From: Lathyrus oleraceus
Lineage: Eukaryota; Streptophyta; Magnoliopsida; Fabales; Fabaceae
NCBI RefSeq assembly: GCF_024323335.1
Contig: NC_066583.1
Span: 275,983,416 to 276,047,415 of the forward strand
Length of the DNA: 64,000 nt
Direction of reading: 5' to 3'
Each line of letters opens with the position of its first letter. The first letter of the stretch is position 1. Both the position numbers and the translations under genes were made by a program. Under the pieces are notes generated by a model. That model was not told the DNA's origin and made no database searches. It saw only the letters and a list, made by a program, of their open reading frames with translations. Shown here piece after piece: positions 1-8,901 of this stretch.

Positions 1-75
1 GATATTATAAGTTAGGATGACTGACTCATCAACCCATAATATTCTCAAGAGAAACTCGTTTGAGTGTAGTATCGC
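1..75 (-). mobile_element. Inverted Ogre-type 5' leader fragment (left part)
   Basis: The reverse complement of these bases matches the untranslated leader of the related elements in this window near 29410-29485 and 35680-35740, sharing the stretches GATACTACACTCA and GAGTTTCTCTT. It therefore belongs to a leader lying in minus orientation. The same inverted leader resumes at 28755, so the solo LTR starting at 76 was inserted into it. The last five bases (ATCGC) are the left target-site copy; the right copy is ATAGC at 28755-28759. Confidence 0.7.
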
Positions 76-467
76 TGTAAGACCCTAATTTTGATCCTAA
101 GATCCCTCATGCTATCTCATCATATGCATTGGCATTGGGATCACATCTTGGCATCTTCCTTACCCCTCATTCATTAGGTTTGAATTGGGAGAGATCACCA
201 AGCACATTTGATTGTATCATACTTTGTATTTTATCATTTTTACTAACCAAAATACCAAAAATATGTCTTTGTATAATCTAACTCTTTTGTAGGTAGAGCA
301 CATGCTCACTTTTGATCTATCAAGCTCACATATATGGTTTAAGACTCTCAAGACAAGGAGATCAATCAAGAATTGGTTTACTATGGTTCTAAGCATCATA
401 TATAAATCCCCATGGTCTTCACATGTTATTTTGACCAAGAAATCATCAAGAGTTTGGAGTTGGTTTG
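76..467 (+). mobile_element. Solo LTR A, 5' portion (Ogre-type)
   Basis: It begins with TGTAAGACCCTAATTTTG, the start shared with the LTRs at 30566, 62217 and (inverted) 52531. It is interrupted at 467 by the complete Ogre element I and continues at 24471. Rejoined by position, LTR A would be about 4676 bp, close to the 4655 bp of LTR B. The flanks ATCGC and ATAGC differ at one base, as expected for an old target duplication. No internal region is attached directly, so I read it as a solo LTR left by LTR-LTR recombination. Confidence 0.75.
463..467. repeat. Target-site duplication of element I, left copy (GTTTG)
   Basis: The five bases before the 5' LTR are identical to the five bases after the 3' LTR (24466-24470). 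This is the standard footprint of integrase-mediated insertion and fixes the element ends. Confidence 0.92.
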
Positions 468-1827
468 TGTAGCACCTCAAATTTGCACCTATCATTGTAC
501 ATATCATTTCATATTAGGTCATAGCATATCATGGTCCATTGCATAGCATTTGCATTGTCCCCAGTTGCCTCAAGTACAAGCAAGCCAAGAATTAGGTCAA
601 ACTGATCAGGAGATCAGTCAATCAATCAAGCAAGGTATTTCCCAAGGAGCCAAGGCCCTAGGGTTTTTCCAACAAGTTCACATGACTTGGAGGTCCATTT
701 GAAGTGTTCAAGTCAAGGGTTGAAGGCTCAGAGGTCATCAGTTCATGTACAGTCAATCAAAAGAATCCTAGAAAAGTCAAAATCAGTCAAAGTCAGTCAA
801 AGCAGTGGATGATGGCCATCCTTGCAGAATTTGGGCATCATGATCAATAATCAAGAGTCTATACAACTTGGGACAGCATTTGAAGTCAAGGTCTCAAGGA
901 ATTAGGGTTTGAAATTCATCAGTCAGTGCACAGACAGGCAAAAACCCTAGAAAGTCCAACTTGGTCAACTGTGGATTTAATCAGTGATTTGATGGATGGA
1001 AATGGTTTGAGAGAGCTTATTCATGTCCTAATAGGCCTTATGTGTCATGGCAATCAACATCATTGAAGAATTTGAAGCCAATCAGAAAATTTCCCAAAAT
1101 AGAAACTGGACCTGTAATTTCAACTGCCAAAAATGGAAACTTCTTGATCCTCAACTTGCATCCTGATACAAGCTTCAAATGAATTTTTGCCCAACATGAA
1201 AGTTGAAGATTTTGTTCTCCCATTTTCAAAAAGTCCAAGAACTCTCAAATCCCATGTGTGGTTGTCAAGATATGATCAATTCAATTTCATAAATTTGTGA
1301 ACTTCAAAGAGCCATATCTCATGAACCATAAGGCCACATTTGGTGGGGTTTTTTCCTACAAACCACATTTTTCCTCCTCTTTCCAAAAATATAAATTTCA
1401 TGAACCAAAACCTTATCAATCAAAATGGCATTTTTTGACCTATTTCATTTAAAAATCAAGTTTGACTCAAAGTTGACTTTTTGATTTATTGACTTTTTCT
1501 CACTTTGGCCAATTGGGATTTGTTTCATATGGTATTTGCAACATGCTCCAAATCCAAGTTTGTGTTCATGCTATCACCATGCTACCATTTTGGCCAAAGT
1601 TGCATAACTTGGTATTTTTGCAAATGGTTTGAAAAGAGCAAAACAAGTACAGCAATTCAAGAGCAGACCAAAAACAGCAATTTGGTTGGTCATTGGCAGC
1701 ATGCTAGAAAGCCCAATTCGTGCAGCTACACCTCCATTTTCCACTTATGCAAGTTTAGCAAAAATTGCAAATTGGCTCATTTAACATAAGCAAGGTTAGC
1801 ACATGATTAAGGGATGCTAAACAGACC

Positions 1828-1836
1828 CTTATAAGC
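1828..1836 (+). promoter_or_regulatory. Probable TATA box of the element I 5' LTR
   Basis: CTTATAAGC lies about 1360 bp from the LTR start. Clear TATAAATA boxes lie about 1520 bp into LTR A (counting its two parts) and LTR B, so position supports the call although the sequence is a weaker match. The 3' LTR has the same sequence near 20306-20314. Confidence 0.5.
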
Positions 1837-4800
1837 AATTTTTCTGCTCATTTGAACCCTAGACATCACAGCCTCCATACAGAAAAACACATTCTCTCTC
1901 AATCAACTTTTTTTCATTTTTACAAAATTCTGCAAAACCCTTGAAAGAACTCGAGCAACCCTTGCATCCTTCATCATTTAGTCAACCTTGTGAAGCATTT
2001 ATCATCATCAATCATCATCTGCACAGCCTTTCCTTGTTCTGTTTTCCTCAAGAACTAACAATGGCAAAACATGAGCTGAGCATTTTCAAGCATGGTTGAG
2101 CTAAAGGACCTCAAGTATCCTTCATTACAAAGCACAATCTCCACCTGTCTGAGCTTGAATCACTCAAAGGGCCACTGTTTCACAACTTGCTTCAAAAACA
2201 AGTAAGTTTTCGACTATCTTCATTCTCCAATCCATGCTATGTGTTAAGTAGGTCTTTGAATGCTGGTTTGAATGCAAGTTGAATCACTCAAAATGGTTGT
2301 GACATGAGGGAGAAATCTGAGTTTACATTTTTGCATCCAAACGTACTTTCCATCGATTTGCTCATTTGTTGTTGATTCAGTGACAACCATGGTTGAATTC
2401 TTGTTATTTGAGGTTTGTTAATGCTATTGCTATGTTTAATTTGTTGTTCTGGGCATGTTGAGATTTTCGAGTTCATAGTGATGATGAATGCATGCTGTTG
2501 TTTAAACCTACTCTGTCCAGAAAACTCCCATGGTTATGTTGTTTTGCTGTTAGCTAGGGTTGCTTAATGATAAATGTTCATGGCCATGTTTTATTATTGA
2601 TGCTGTTGTTCATGTTTTGATGATTGAATGATGAATGGTGAAGCTTGTGTTGCTGTTGGCTAAACCCTAGGGTTTTTCTGTAAACCCAGAAATTCGAATG
2701 CCCATTGGCCCGGTCACTGTTCCATTGGGAACTGACCAATCACAACATTTCGTTGTGTGGGCCAAAACGCAGTGTTTTGAGTAAGTGGCGCGCTATTTAC
2801 ACAATTACCACCGTTGACCCATGTTGACCTTGTTATGCCATGTTGCTTGTTCATATTTCATCCAATTATTCATCCAACTTCAAAAATCCATTTCTCTTTC
2901 AATTTTCATCCAAAAATCCTGAAATTTTTTGCATGATGTTCACATGGATGTCTGGTATTTGATTATGATTTTTAATTAATTTTTCATTGGCTGGATTTTA
3001 ATTGGTAATTGTTTTCTTAACATGTATGCCAAAGTGACACCCTTTGCCATTTCAATTGTGAAAAACTAATGTTGCATCCTTTGGTCCTGAAATTTTTTGT
3101 GAAGAAACTAGACTCATTCACCTTTGTTTCCATGTAGAGTTTATACATTTCTCATATGCGGTTTGTGAGTTACAAATTTTTGAAGTGATGTGTTACATTT
3201 GGTGCTACATGAATGATATGCATTTTCATGATTTTTGTTCACACACTTCCTGGCATTCAAATGACCCCAAATTTTGCATGATCCCTCCCTTACATGTCTA
3301 GTTGACTTGTGATTTTTCTTGTAATTAATTGTGCTGTTTCCCATTTATTTGAGATTTTTCTTCCCTGCCTAGTCAATTGTTGACTTTGTGTGACACTTCT
3401 TTCCATTTCATTTGGGAAATTCTCATACTTTATCATATGATCATGAAATCTCACATGTGCATACTAGACATCTCAAGCTTTGCATTGGTGTTAATCTCAT
3501 TCATTTCTCATCTGTTTTCAATTTGATATGATTTTTTGAAGTTGACCCATGTTTGTTGACTTTCATTGTGCTTACTTGAAATTATGTTGACTTCTTGATT
3601 TTAATTGACTGCCTTCCTCTCATCCAAATGCCATGAAATTTTACATGTCTACCATGTTAGATGTTAGGATTAAGTGTGATTTATTTGATGATTTTTGAGA
3701 TTGTTTGAGTTGACTTTTGAATGAGGTCTTGCTGTTGACCTTTTGTATGCTTCCTTTGCCATGCTTTGCTTTCAAATGTTCATGAAATGATAATAATGCA
3801 TGATTTAAATGTGGGCCCAATTGTGATAGCTTCTTAAATGTTTGAACATGAATTGGGTTGACTTTTCTTTGCTGTTTGATTTTTTTTCTTTCATCCTTGA
3901 CCCTAGGCTAGTCCTAGTGGTCTTTTTGAGCTTACAATTGAGCTATTGTTTCAGGTTAAGCACCAATGCCTCAAAGGTCATTCAAATCTGATTGAGTTGG
4001 ATTATATATATTGTGCTAACCCTTGTTTTGTAGGTGTGACTCATATGAGTTTGGCTTTGTGCCTTGGCACCTCTGTTTATGGTTGACTGTTGTTTATTCA
4101 TTCCTTTTGTTTTGAACTGTTGACTTGTTTACTAATAAGTTTGACTTTTTCAAGTACACTTTAGTTGCTTTAGTTGCTTGATTTGCTATTTAGCAATTGC
4201 TTTTGAGGTATAATTACTTCTTCTTCATGTAGTCTGGAGACCCGGTCTGTTATTTGACCGGGCAAACTGTCTGAAGTCCTCCTTAAGAGGCAATGCCTGT
4301 GTGTGTTTAAAATTGTCCCAAGCAGGAAAAGTCCTTCAAGTAAGGCAATTGGTGGAAGGTAGGGATAAGTAATCTATCCCCCACTATTCAGTGTGTCCTC
4401 TCTTTGCTCCCATTACATGGTTGAAGCATTGAGATAAAAACCCAAGATCTAATCGAGTCAATAATGGGGAGAGAGTTCCATCTTTCTGAACTCCCCCACA
4501 TTCTATTATTTAAATGCTCTCTCTAATCAGAGATAAGAGCAATGAGGCACACCCCTCATCTCCTTTCATCCGCTTCACCTTAGCCCCTCAATGGCAAGGT
4601 TAAGAGCACTCTTCACCCACTTCCAGAGGTTTGTTTGTTGAGGTTGATATGACCCCTCGACTAAAACCTAGCCTTTGCTTGAGCCACTTGTATGTATATA
4701 GTGTGTGCTTCCTGTGATTGTGATTGCCTGTTTGCTTTGCCTCTTTAGGCTAGCTTAGACTTGCCCTTGTGCAAGGTAGAGTGTGCTTGACTTGCTTCCT

Positions 4801-4856
4801 GTGCGAGTCAAGTTTGTGTGGCTTGCTTCCTGTGTGAGCCATGCTTAGAGTTGTTA

Positions 4857-5690
4857 AGCCGAACTACGGCAACTCTGATTCTCATGTTCAGATGAGATAC
4901 GTAGGCACGAGACGCGATGTCTTGCCGAGTTTGACTAACCACTAACATTAACTCTTTTCTCTCACCCCTGTGTGATTGAGATCTCTCCTTTCTCTCGCCC
5001 TCGTTGCGATCGAGACCTCCCTTTTCTCTTGCCCTAGCTGCAATCGAGACCCTTGCTTCCTGTGCAAGCCTTGTCTAGGATAGGTTGGCCCTCGTGCCAT
5101 TTACCTAGAAACCTTAACTTAGGGTTGACTTTGCATGACAACATCTAGGCTCGAGTCGTAGTCTCCCTAGTGTTGTGTCTCCCTCTGTTATCTGGTTAGG
5201 CTAGATCCTTTGTCCCTGCGTAGGGGAACTACATCGCCCTGATCTTCATACCAGATGAAGTATGTAGGCAGGAGATTGAGCTAATCTCTCCGGGCGCCTT
5301 TTCTTTTCTTTTGTGTGTGCTTGACAGTTGTAGGCTGAGTCCCCGACTCCCTATCTATCTGTTGTGTGTGTTTAGGTTCGGATGTCAATGTAAGTCCAGT
5401 GATTGGCATTTGGGCTCCATGTTTGCCTCTTTGTGTGTGTTTTAGGTTCGGATTCTGATGTAAGTCCAACGATTGGCAGTCGGGCTCCACGTTTGCCTGT
5501 GTTTTGTTTGTCTGTGTGCGCGTCAGCCGAGCTACGAATGCTCTGATTCTTCTCTCGTCCGAGAAGATACGTATGCATAGGATGCGATATCCTAGCGAGC
5601 ATGTGTCGTTTCCCCAGTCCGAACTACTTCGACTCTGATGTCTATGCCTGATAGACTAAGTAGGCCCAGGATACGATATCCTGCCGAGTC
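4857..5690 (+). repeat. Four degenerate copies of the CGAACTACG...TACGTAGGCA module
   Basis: Copies lie at about 4857-4930, 5225-5272, 5525-5600 and 5617-5690. Each has a (C)GARCTAC start, a CTGAT core about 10-15 bases on, then an ATACGTAGGCA-like segment. Three copies end in GCGATRTCYTNSCGAG-like sequence that can pair locally. Single copies occur at equivalent places in LTR A (28359-28403), LTR B (34821-34865) and, inverted, LTR G (48029-48077). Conservation across diverged LTRs suggests a function in the R/U5 RNA. The 3' LTR repeats the cluster 18,478 bp downstream. Confidence 0.65.
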
Positions 5691-5784
5691 AGTTTCAGTC
5701 AGTTTTCTTTTGTCTCCTTCAGCCAGTGTGTGTGAGTTTGAGCAGTGTTTAGCAACCAATATTCCTTCCCTTTGTGCGTGGATC

Positions 5785-5800
5785 CCGTAGAGTACTACGG
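5785..5800 (+). other. Conserved LTR hairpin: 6-bp stem, AGTA loop
   Basis: CCGTAG-AGTA-CTACGG forms a perfect 6-bp stem. Equivalent hairpins with other stem sequences but the same loop lie in LTR A (28525-28540), LTR B (34988-35003) and LTR G (47886-47901, minus). The identical copy in the 3' LTR is at 24263-24278. It is followed by a conserved GGTGC..TAACACCTTCCC block. Confidence 0.65.
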
Positions 5801-5934
5801 ATGCGTAGGGTGCCTAACACCTTCCCTTCGCATAACTGACTCCCGAACCCATCCTCTTTGGTCGCGAGACCATTTTCTTTCCTAGGTTTACTTCGAGCGT
5901 TTCCTTTCCCTCTTTTGGGATAAATAACGCACGG

Positions 5935-5945
5935 TGGCGGCTCTG
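5935..5945 (+). promoter_or_regulatory. PBS-like partial copy inside the LTR end
   Basis: TGGCGGCTCTG matches the first 11 bases of the true primer binding site (TGGCGACTCTG) with one change. It lies just after an AAATAA stretch and 45 bp before the PBS. LTRs A, B and G have the same feature at 28689-28698, 35151-35160 and 47731-47740 (minus). Confidence 0.5.
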
Positions 5946-5989
5946 TTGTTTCTTTCTTTTCCTGCCGGTTTTTCGCGCGATGCGACAGC

Positions 5990-6007
5990 TGGCGACTCTG
6001 CTGGGGA
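5990..6007 (+). promoter_or_regulatory. Primer binding site (tRNA-Arg type)
   Basis: TGGCGACTCTGCTGGGGA starts two bases after the LTR end. It has the TGG start expected for pairing with a tRNA CCA end. Known Ogre elements use a tRNA-Arg primer with this sequence; that identity is from family knowledge, not a search. The same site occurs at 29009-29026, and with one change at 35227-35244. Confidence 0.85.
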
Positions 6008-6798
6008 GATAGAGAAGTTGACCTATGCTGGTCCATCTTCCCTGAGCGAGTCTCTCCTAGCGCTCTCTAGGATTAGGGTTTTGGTTGCTTTCTGCTTATT
6101 GTATTTTATTGCATTCATTGTATATGTGTATATTTATTGTTTGCATTGATTGTGTGCATTGATGTTTGCATTCATATTCATTATTCATTACTGGCTGGTT
6201 GTCTGTTTTTCTCTGTGTGGGGGGGAGTCAGTTGAGGTAAAAGGTCCAATACCCAGACCATGAGTGAAAATCTAGGATGATTAGGAATAGAGTGATTCAT
6301 GGGAAGCGGGTGGTATGGCGCCACTTAGCGGAACATTGACATCACGAGCAGTTCAGACCCTGGTGGGATACTGTCGTTACATACTTCGGGTGTGTATATG
6401 ATAGTATTTCTGCGAAAGGTTATTTATGCTGCGTTTCTCTCAGCTTTACCCTGGCCTAGACTACACCCGTGAGTGGGGAGGGGTTATTCATTACAAGTAC
6501 CGTTGGTGACTTTGGTTCTGTTGGTGACTCTAGTTCAGACAACAGTGTGATCAGTTTGACCATAAGTTGGATTTATGTTCTGATTTTGACTGAAGCTCCG
6601 ACTTAGTATCAGAGTTTGCACAACCAGCCAGTCCAGTCTGCATCATGTGCATCATAGCATATTTATTTTCCAAAAGAAACGCATTAAAAAAATCGAAAAA
6701 AAAATCAAAAAAAAGAGAGAAAGAAAAAAGAAAAAAAAACTAATCTCTGCATGCATATCATTTCTGAGGTACATTCCAGAGCTTGTCTACTGATAGAG
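6008..6798 (+). other. Untranslated leader of element I
   Basis: This stretch lies between the PBS and the preferred start of ORF1. It contains a very A-rich tract (about 6672-6740) just before ORF1. A short frame at 5934-6149 crosses the LTR end and PBS and is not credible as a gene. Packaging and dimerisation signals would be expected here, but none can be named from sequence alone. Confidence 0.7.
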
Positions 6799-8439
6799 AT
6801 GGCAACAATTCCCGAGCCGAAGCGGAAGACCTGTTCCTACAGTTTCCACCGTGAGCCGTTGACTCCGCTAGTTGAGTTGGGTAGCCTCGTGACAGACGAC
6901 CGATTGAAGAGTTTTGTTGGGCGGTATGGAGACATCTTGACAGTGTTGAAGACCGTAGTGGATCCAGTGCCTCTGCAGACACTACTTCAGTTTTATGACC
7001 CAGAGCTCAGATGCTTCACTTTCCAGGATTACCAGTTAGCACCTACTCTCGAGGAGTATTCTATCCTGTTGAGTATCCCTATCCAGCATCAGACCCCCTT
7101 CTTGGACGTCCCAAAGGAGGTTGACTTCAGTATTATTGCCAGAGCTCTCCGGTTGAGTGTAAAGGAAGTTGGTGAGAATTGGAAGCCTTGTGGAGAAGTT
7201 GTCGGTTTGCCATTGAAGTTCCTGTTGAGAGTAGCCAGAGTTGGAGCAGAAAAGGGGAATTGGGAAGTTTTTCACGCGCAGCTAGCTGCCATGATCTATG
7301 GGATCATCCTTTTTCCCAGTATGCCAAACTTCATAGACTTTACTGCCATCAGTATTTTCATCCGAGGGAATCCAGTCCCTACTCTCTTAGCAGACACTTA
7401 CTATGCCATCCACAGTAGGCATGGTAAGGGTGGAGCCATCAGGTGCTGCCTGCCTCTCCTATTCAAATGGTTCATGTCTCTTCTGCCAGCCAGTGGACCA
7501 TTCGTGGATACACAGAGCACTCTGAAGTGGACTCAGAGGGTCATGTCGCTCACTTCCTACGACATCAGGTGGCAGTCATACCGGATGGATGTGAAGGATG
7601 TCATCATAAGTTGTGGTGAATTCCGGAGCGTGCCACTCATAGGGACCAAAGGTTGCATCAACTACAACCCAGTTCTTTCTCTTCGCCAGCTAGGGTTTGT
7701 TATGAGTGAAAGACCGCTCGAAGCAGAGATAGCTGAGAGTTTTTGTTTTGAGAAGAAGGATGACCCTGCTAAGTTGGAGCAGATAGGGAAAGCCTGGAGA
7801 GATGTGGGAGTTAAGGACGGATCTGTCTTAGGGAAGAAGTTTGCCATTGCAATGCCCGATTACACCGATTGGGTAAAGAAGAGAGTGGAAACTTTGCTGC
7901 TACCCTACGATAGGATGGAGCCGTTGCAAGAGCAACCGCCTTTGGTACTTGCTGATAGTGTGCCTGCTGAGCACTATAAGCAAGCCCTGATGGAGAGTCG
8001 TCGTCTGAGAGAGAAAGATCAAGACACTCAGATGGAACTATACAAAGCTAAGGCTGACAAGCTGCACTTGGCCCATCAACTCAGGGAAGTGCAAGGAGAG
8101 GATGCTGGTAGAGCAAGGGGTAAGAAAAGATCATATGAGGAGATGGAATCCCTGATGGATGCAGAACATAGGGAATGTTTGAGATTGCAGAGAGCCGAAG
8201 TCAATTATCAAAAGAAGATCAGAGATTTGGAGAAGCAACTCAAAGACAAAGACACTCAGTTGAAGAAAGAGATGGAGTTGAGACAGAAGTCAGAGGATTA
8301 TCTTGGAGGAGAAGTCTTAGAGCTGAGAAGACAGTTGAAAGAGAAGATCACTCCTTTACCAGATTGCTCGGAATGCTCACTGTTGATAGACCAGTGTCAT
8401 TACCTGAAGACCCTCATTCCTGAAGATCGCCTGTCTTAG
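6799..8439 (+). CDS. Ogre ORF1 protein, plant-mobile-domain-like with C-terminal coiled coil
   Basis: This is the extra ORF found upstream of gag only in Tat/Ogre elements; its role in the life cycle is not established. The frame is open from 6751, but I prefer the ATG at 6799 (546 aa) because the related ORF1 products at 29878 and 36141 start at the equivalent place, a few residues before a basic KK/RK cluster. Residues about 30-330 form an alpha-helical block with a QFYDPELRCFTF motif and a GNPVPTLLADTYYAIH motif, shared with all other ORF1 copies in this window and resembling plant mobile domain-type proteins. Residues about 390-525 are rich in K, E, Q and R with heptad-like leucines, indicating a coiled coil. 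No stops or frameshifts are present. It lies 463 bp before gag. Confidence 0.85.
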   Translation: MATIPEPKRKTCSYSFHREPLTPLVELGSLVTDDRLKSFVGRYGDILTVLKTVVDPVPLQTLLQFYDPELRCFTFQDYQLAPTLEEYSILLSIPIQHQTPFLDVPKEVDFSIIARALRLSVKEVGENWKPCGEVVGLPLKFLLRVARVGAEKGNWEVFHAQLAAMIYGIILFPSMPNFIDFTAISIFIRGNPVPTLLADTYYAIHSRHGKGGAIRCCLPLLFKWFMSLLPASGPFVDTQSTLKWTQRVMSLTSYDIRWQSYRMDVKDVIISCGEFRSVPLIGTKGCINYNPVLSLRQLGFVMSERPLEAEIAESFCFEKKDDPAKLEQIGKAWRDVGVKDGSVLGKKFAIAMPDYTDWVKKRVETLLLPYDRMEPLQEQPPLVLADSVPAEHYKQALMESRRLREKDQDTQMELYKAKADKLHLAHQLREVQGEDAGRARGKKRSYEEMESLMDAEHRECLRLQRAEVNYQKKIRDLEKQLKDKDTQLKKEMELRQKSEDYLGGEVLELRRQLKEKITPLPDCSECSLLIDQCHYLKTLIPEDRLS

Positions 8440-8901
8440 TTGTATCTCTGTTGTTTATTTTGTTGAATCACCTCCAGGCTTGTTGGATGGGATTCATTTG
8501 TTTGTAATCCATCTCTTTGGATCTTTATTGTTGAGAATCACCTCCAGGCTTGTTGGATGGGATTCTTTTTCTTTGTACTCTGTTTTCGAATATTCAGTTG
8601 TATGACTCTTTTACCCTTATTCATGTATAAGGATGTCAGATTTTCCTTGTTGCTCTCTTTTTCCCTGTATTTGTTTGTTCTCTTCTTGCAGTTTGCCATC
8701 TTTTCAGAATGGGTCAGGCTCTTTGAATGCCTGAGAAATGAGCATCTCATGTGCATCATGCATATCATTAGACATCATAATCATATCATTTGCATAACAG
8801 GTGTTCTTGTGCCGTCTTCTCACTGTTGATTCCTGTGTCCAGACAGGATAGCTGATCAAAGGCCGCACCGCTACTCAACAAGGCTCAACCATCAACGCAA
8901 C
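8440..8901 (+). other. ORF1-gag spacer with a 31-bp direct repeat
   Basis: No credible gene lies here. Two identical 31-bp copies beginning GAATCACCTCCAGGC and ending TGGATGGGATTC lie at 8465-8495 and 8535-8565, seventy bases apart. Each starts GAATC and ends GATTC, so each could also fold on itself. The rest is T-rich. How gag is translated downstream of ORF1 is unknown; a second promoter, splicing or an internal entry site would be placed here. Confidence 0.6.

Larger units (their letters stand above)
468..5987 (+). repeat. 5' LTR of element I
   Basis: It is 5520 bp, TG...CA bounded, and the same length as the 3' LTR at 18946-24465. The first 1.36 kb is probable U3 ending at a TATA-like CTTATAAG near 1828-1835. 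The rest is an unusually long R/U5. The last kilobase holds four degenerate copies of a CGAACTACG...TACGTAGGCA module, a 6-bp hairpin at 5785-5800 and a partial copy of the primer binding site at 5935-5945. Short ORFs inside it (for example 1505-1789 and 5372-5602) recur in both LTRs and look like chance frames. No host gene is seen. Confidence 0.95.

Noticed and set aside
1505..1789. 94-residue ORF, repeated at 19983-20267
   Set aside because: It lies inside the LTR of element I and recurs only because the LTR is duplicated; no domain or start context supports it.
5372..5602. Minus-strand ORFs of 69-76 residues, repeated at 23759-24080
   Set aside because: They run antisense through the repeated TACGTAGGCA modules in both LTRs, so they reflect repeat structure, not a gene.
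6808..6982. Minus-strand ORFs within ORF1
   Set aside because: They are shadows of the intact ORF1 on the plus strand.
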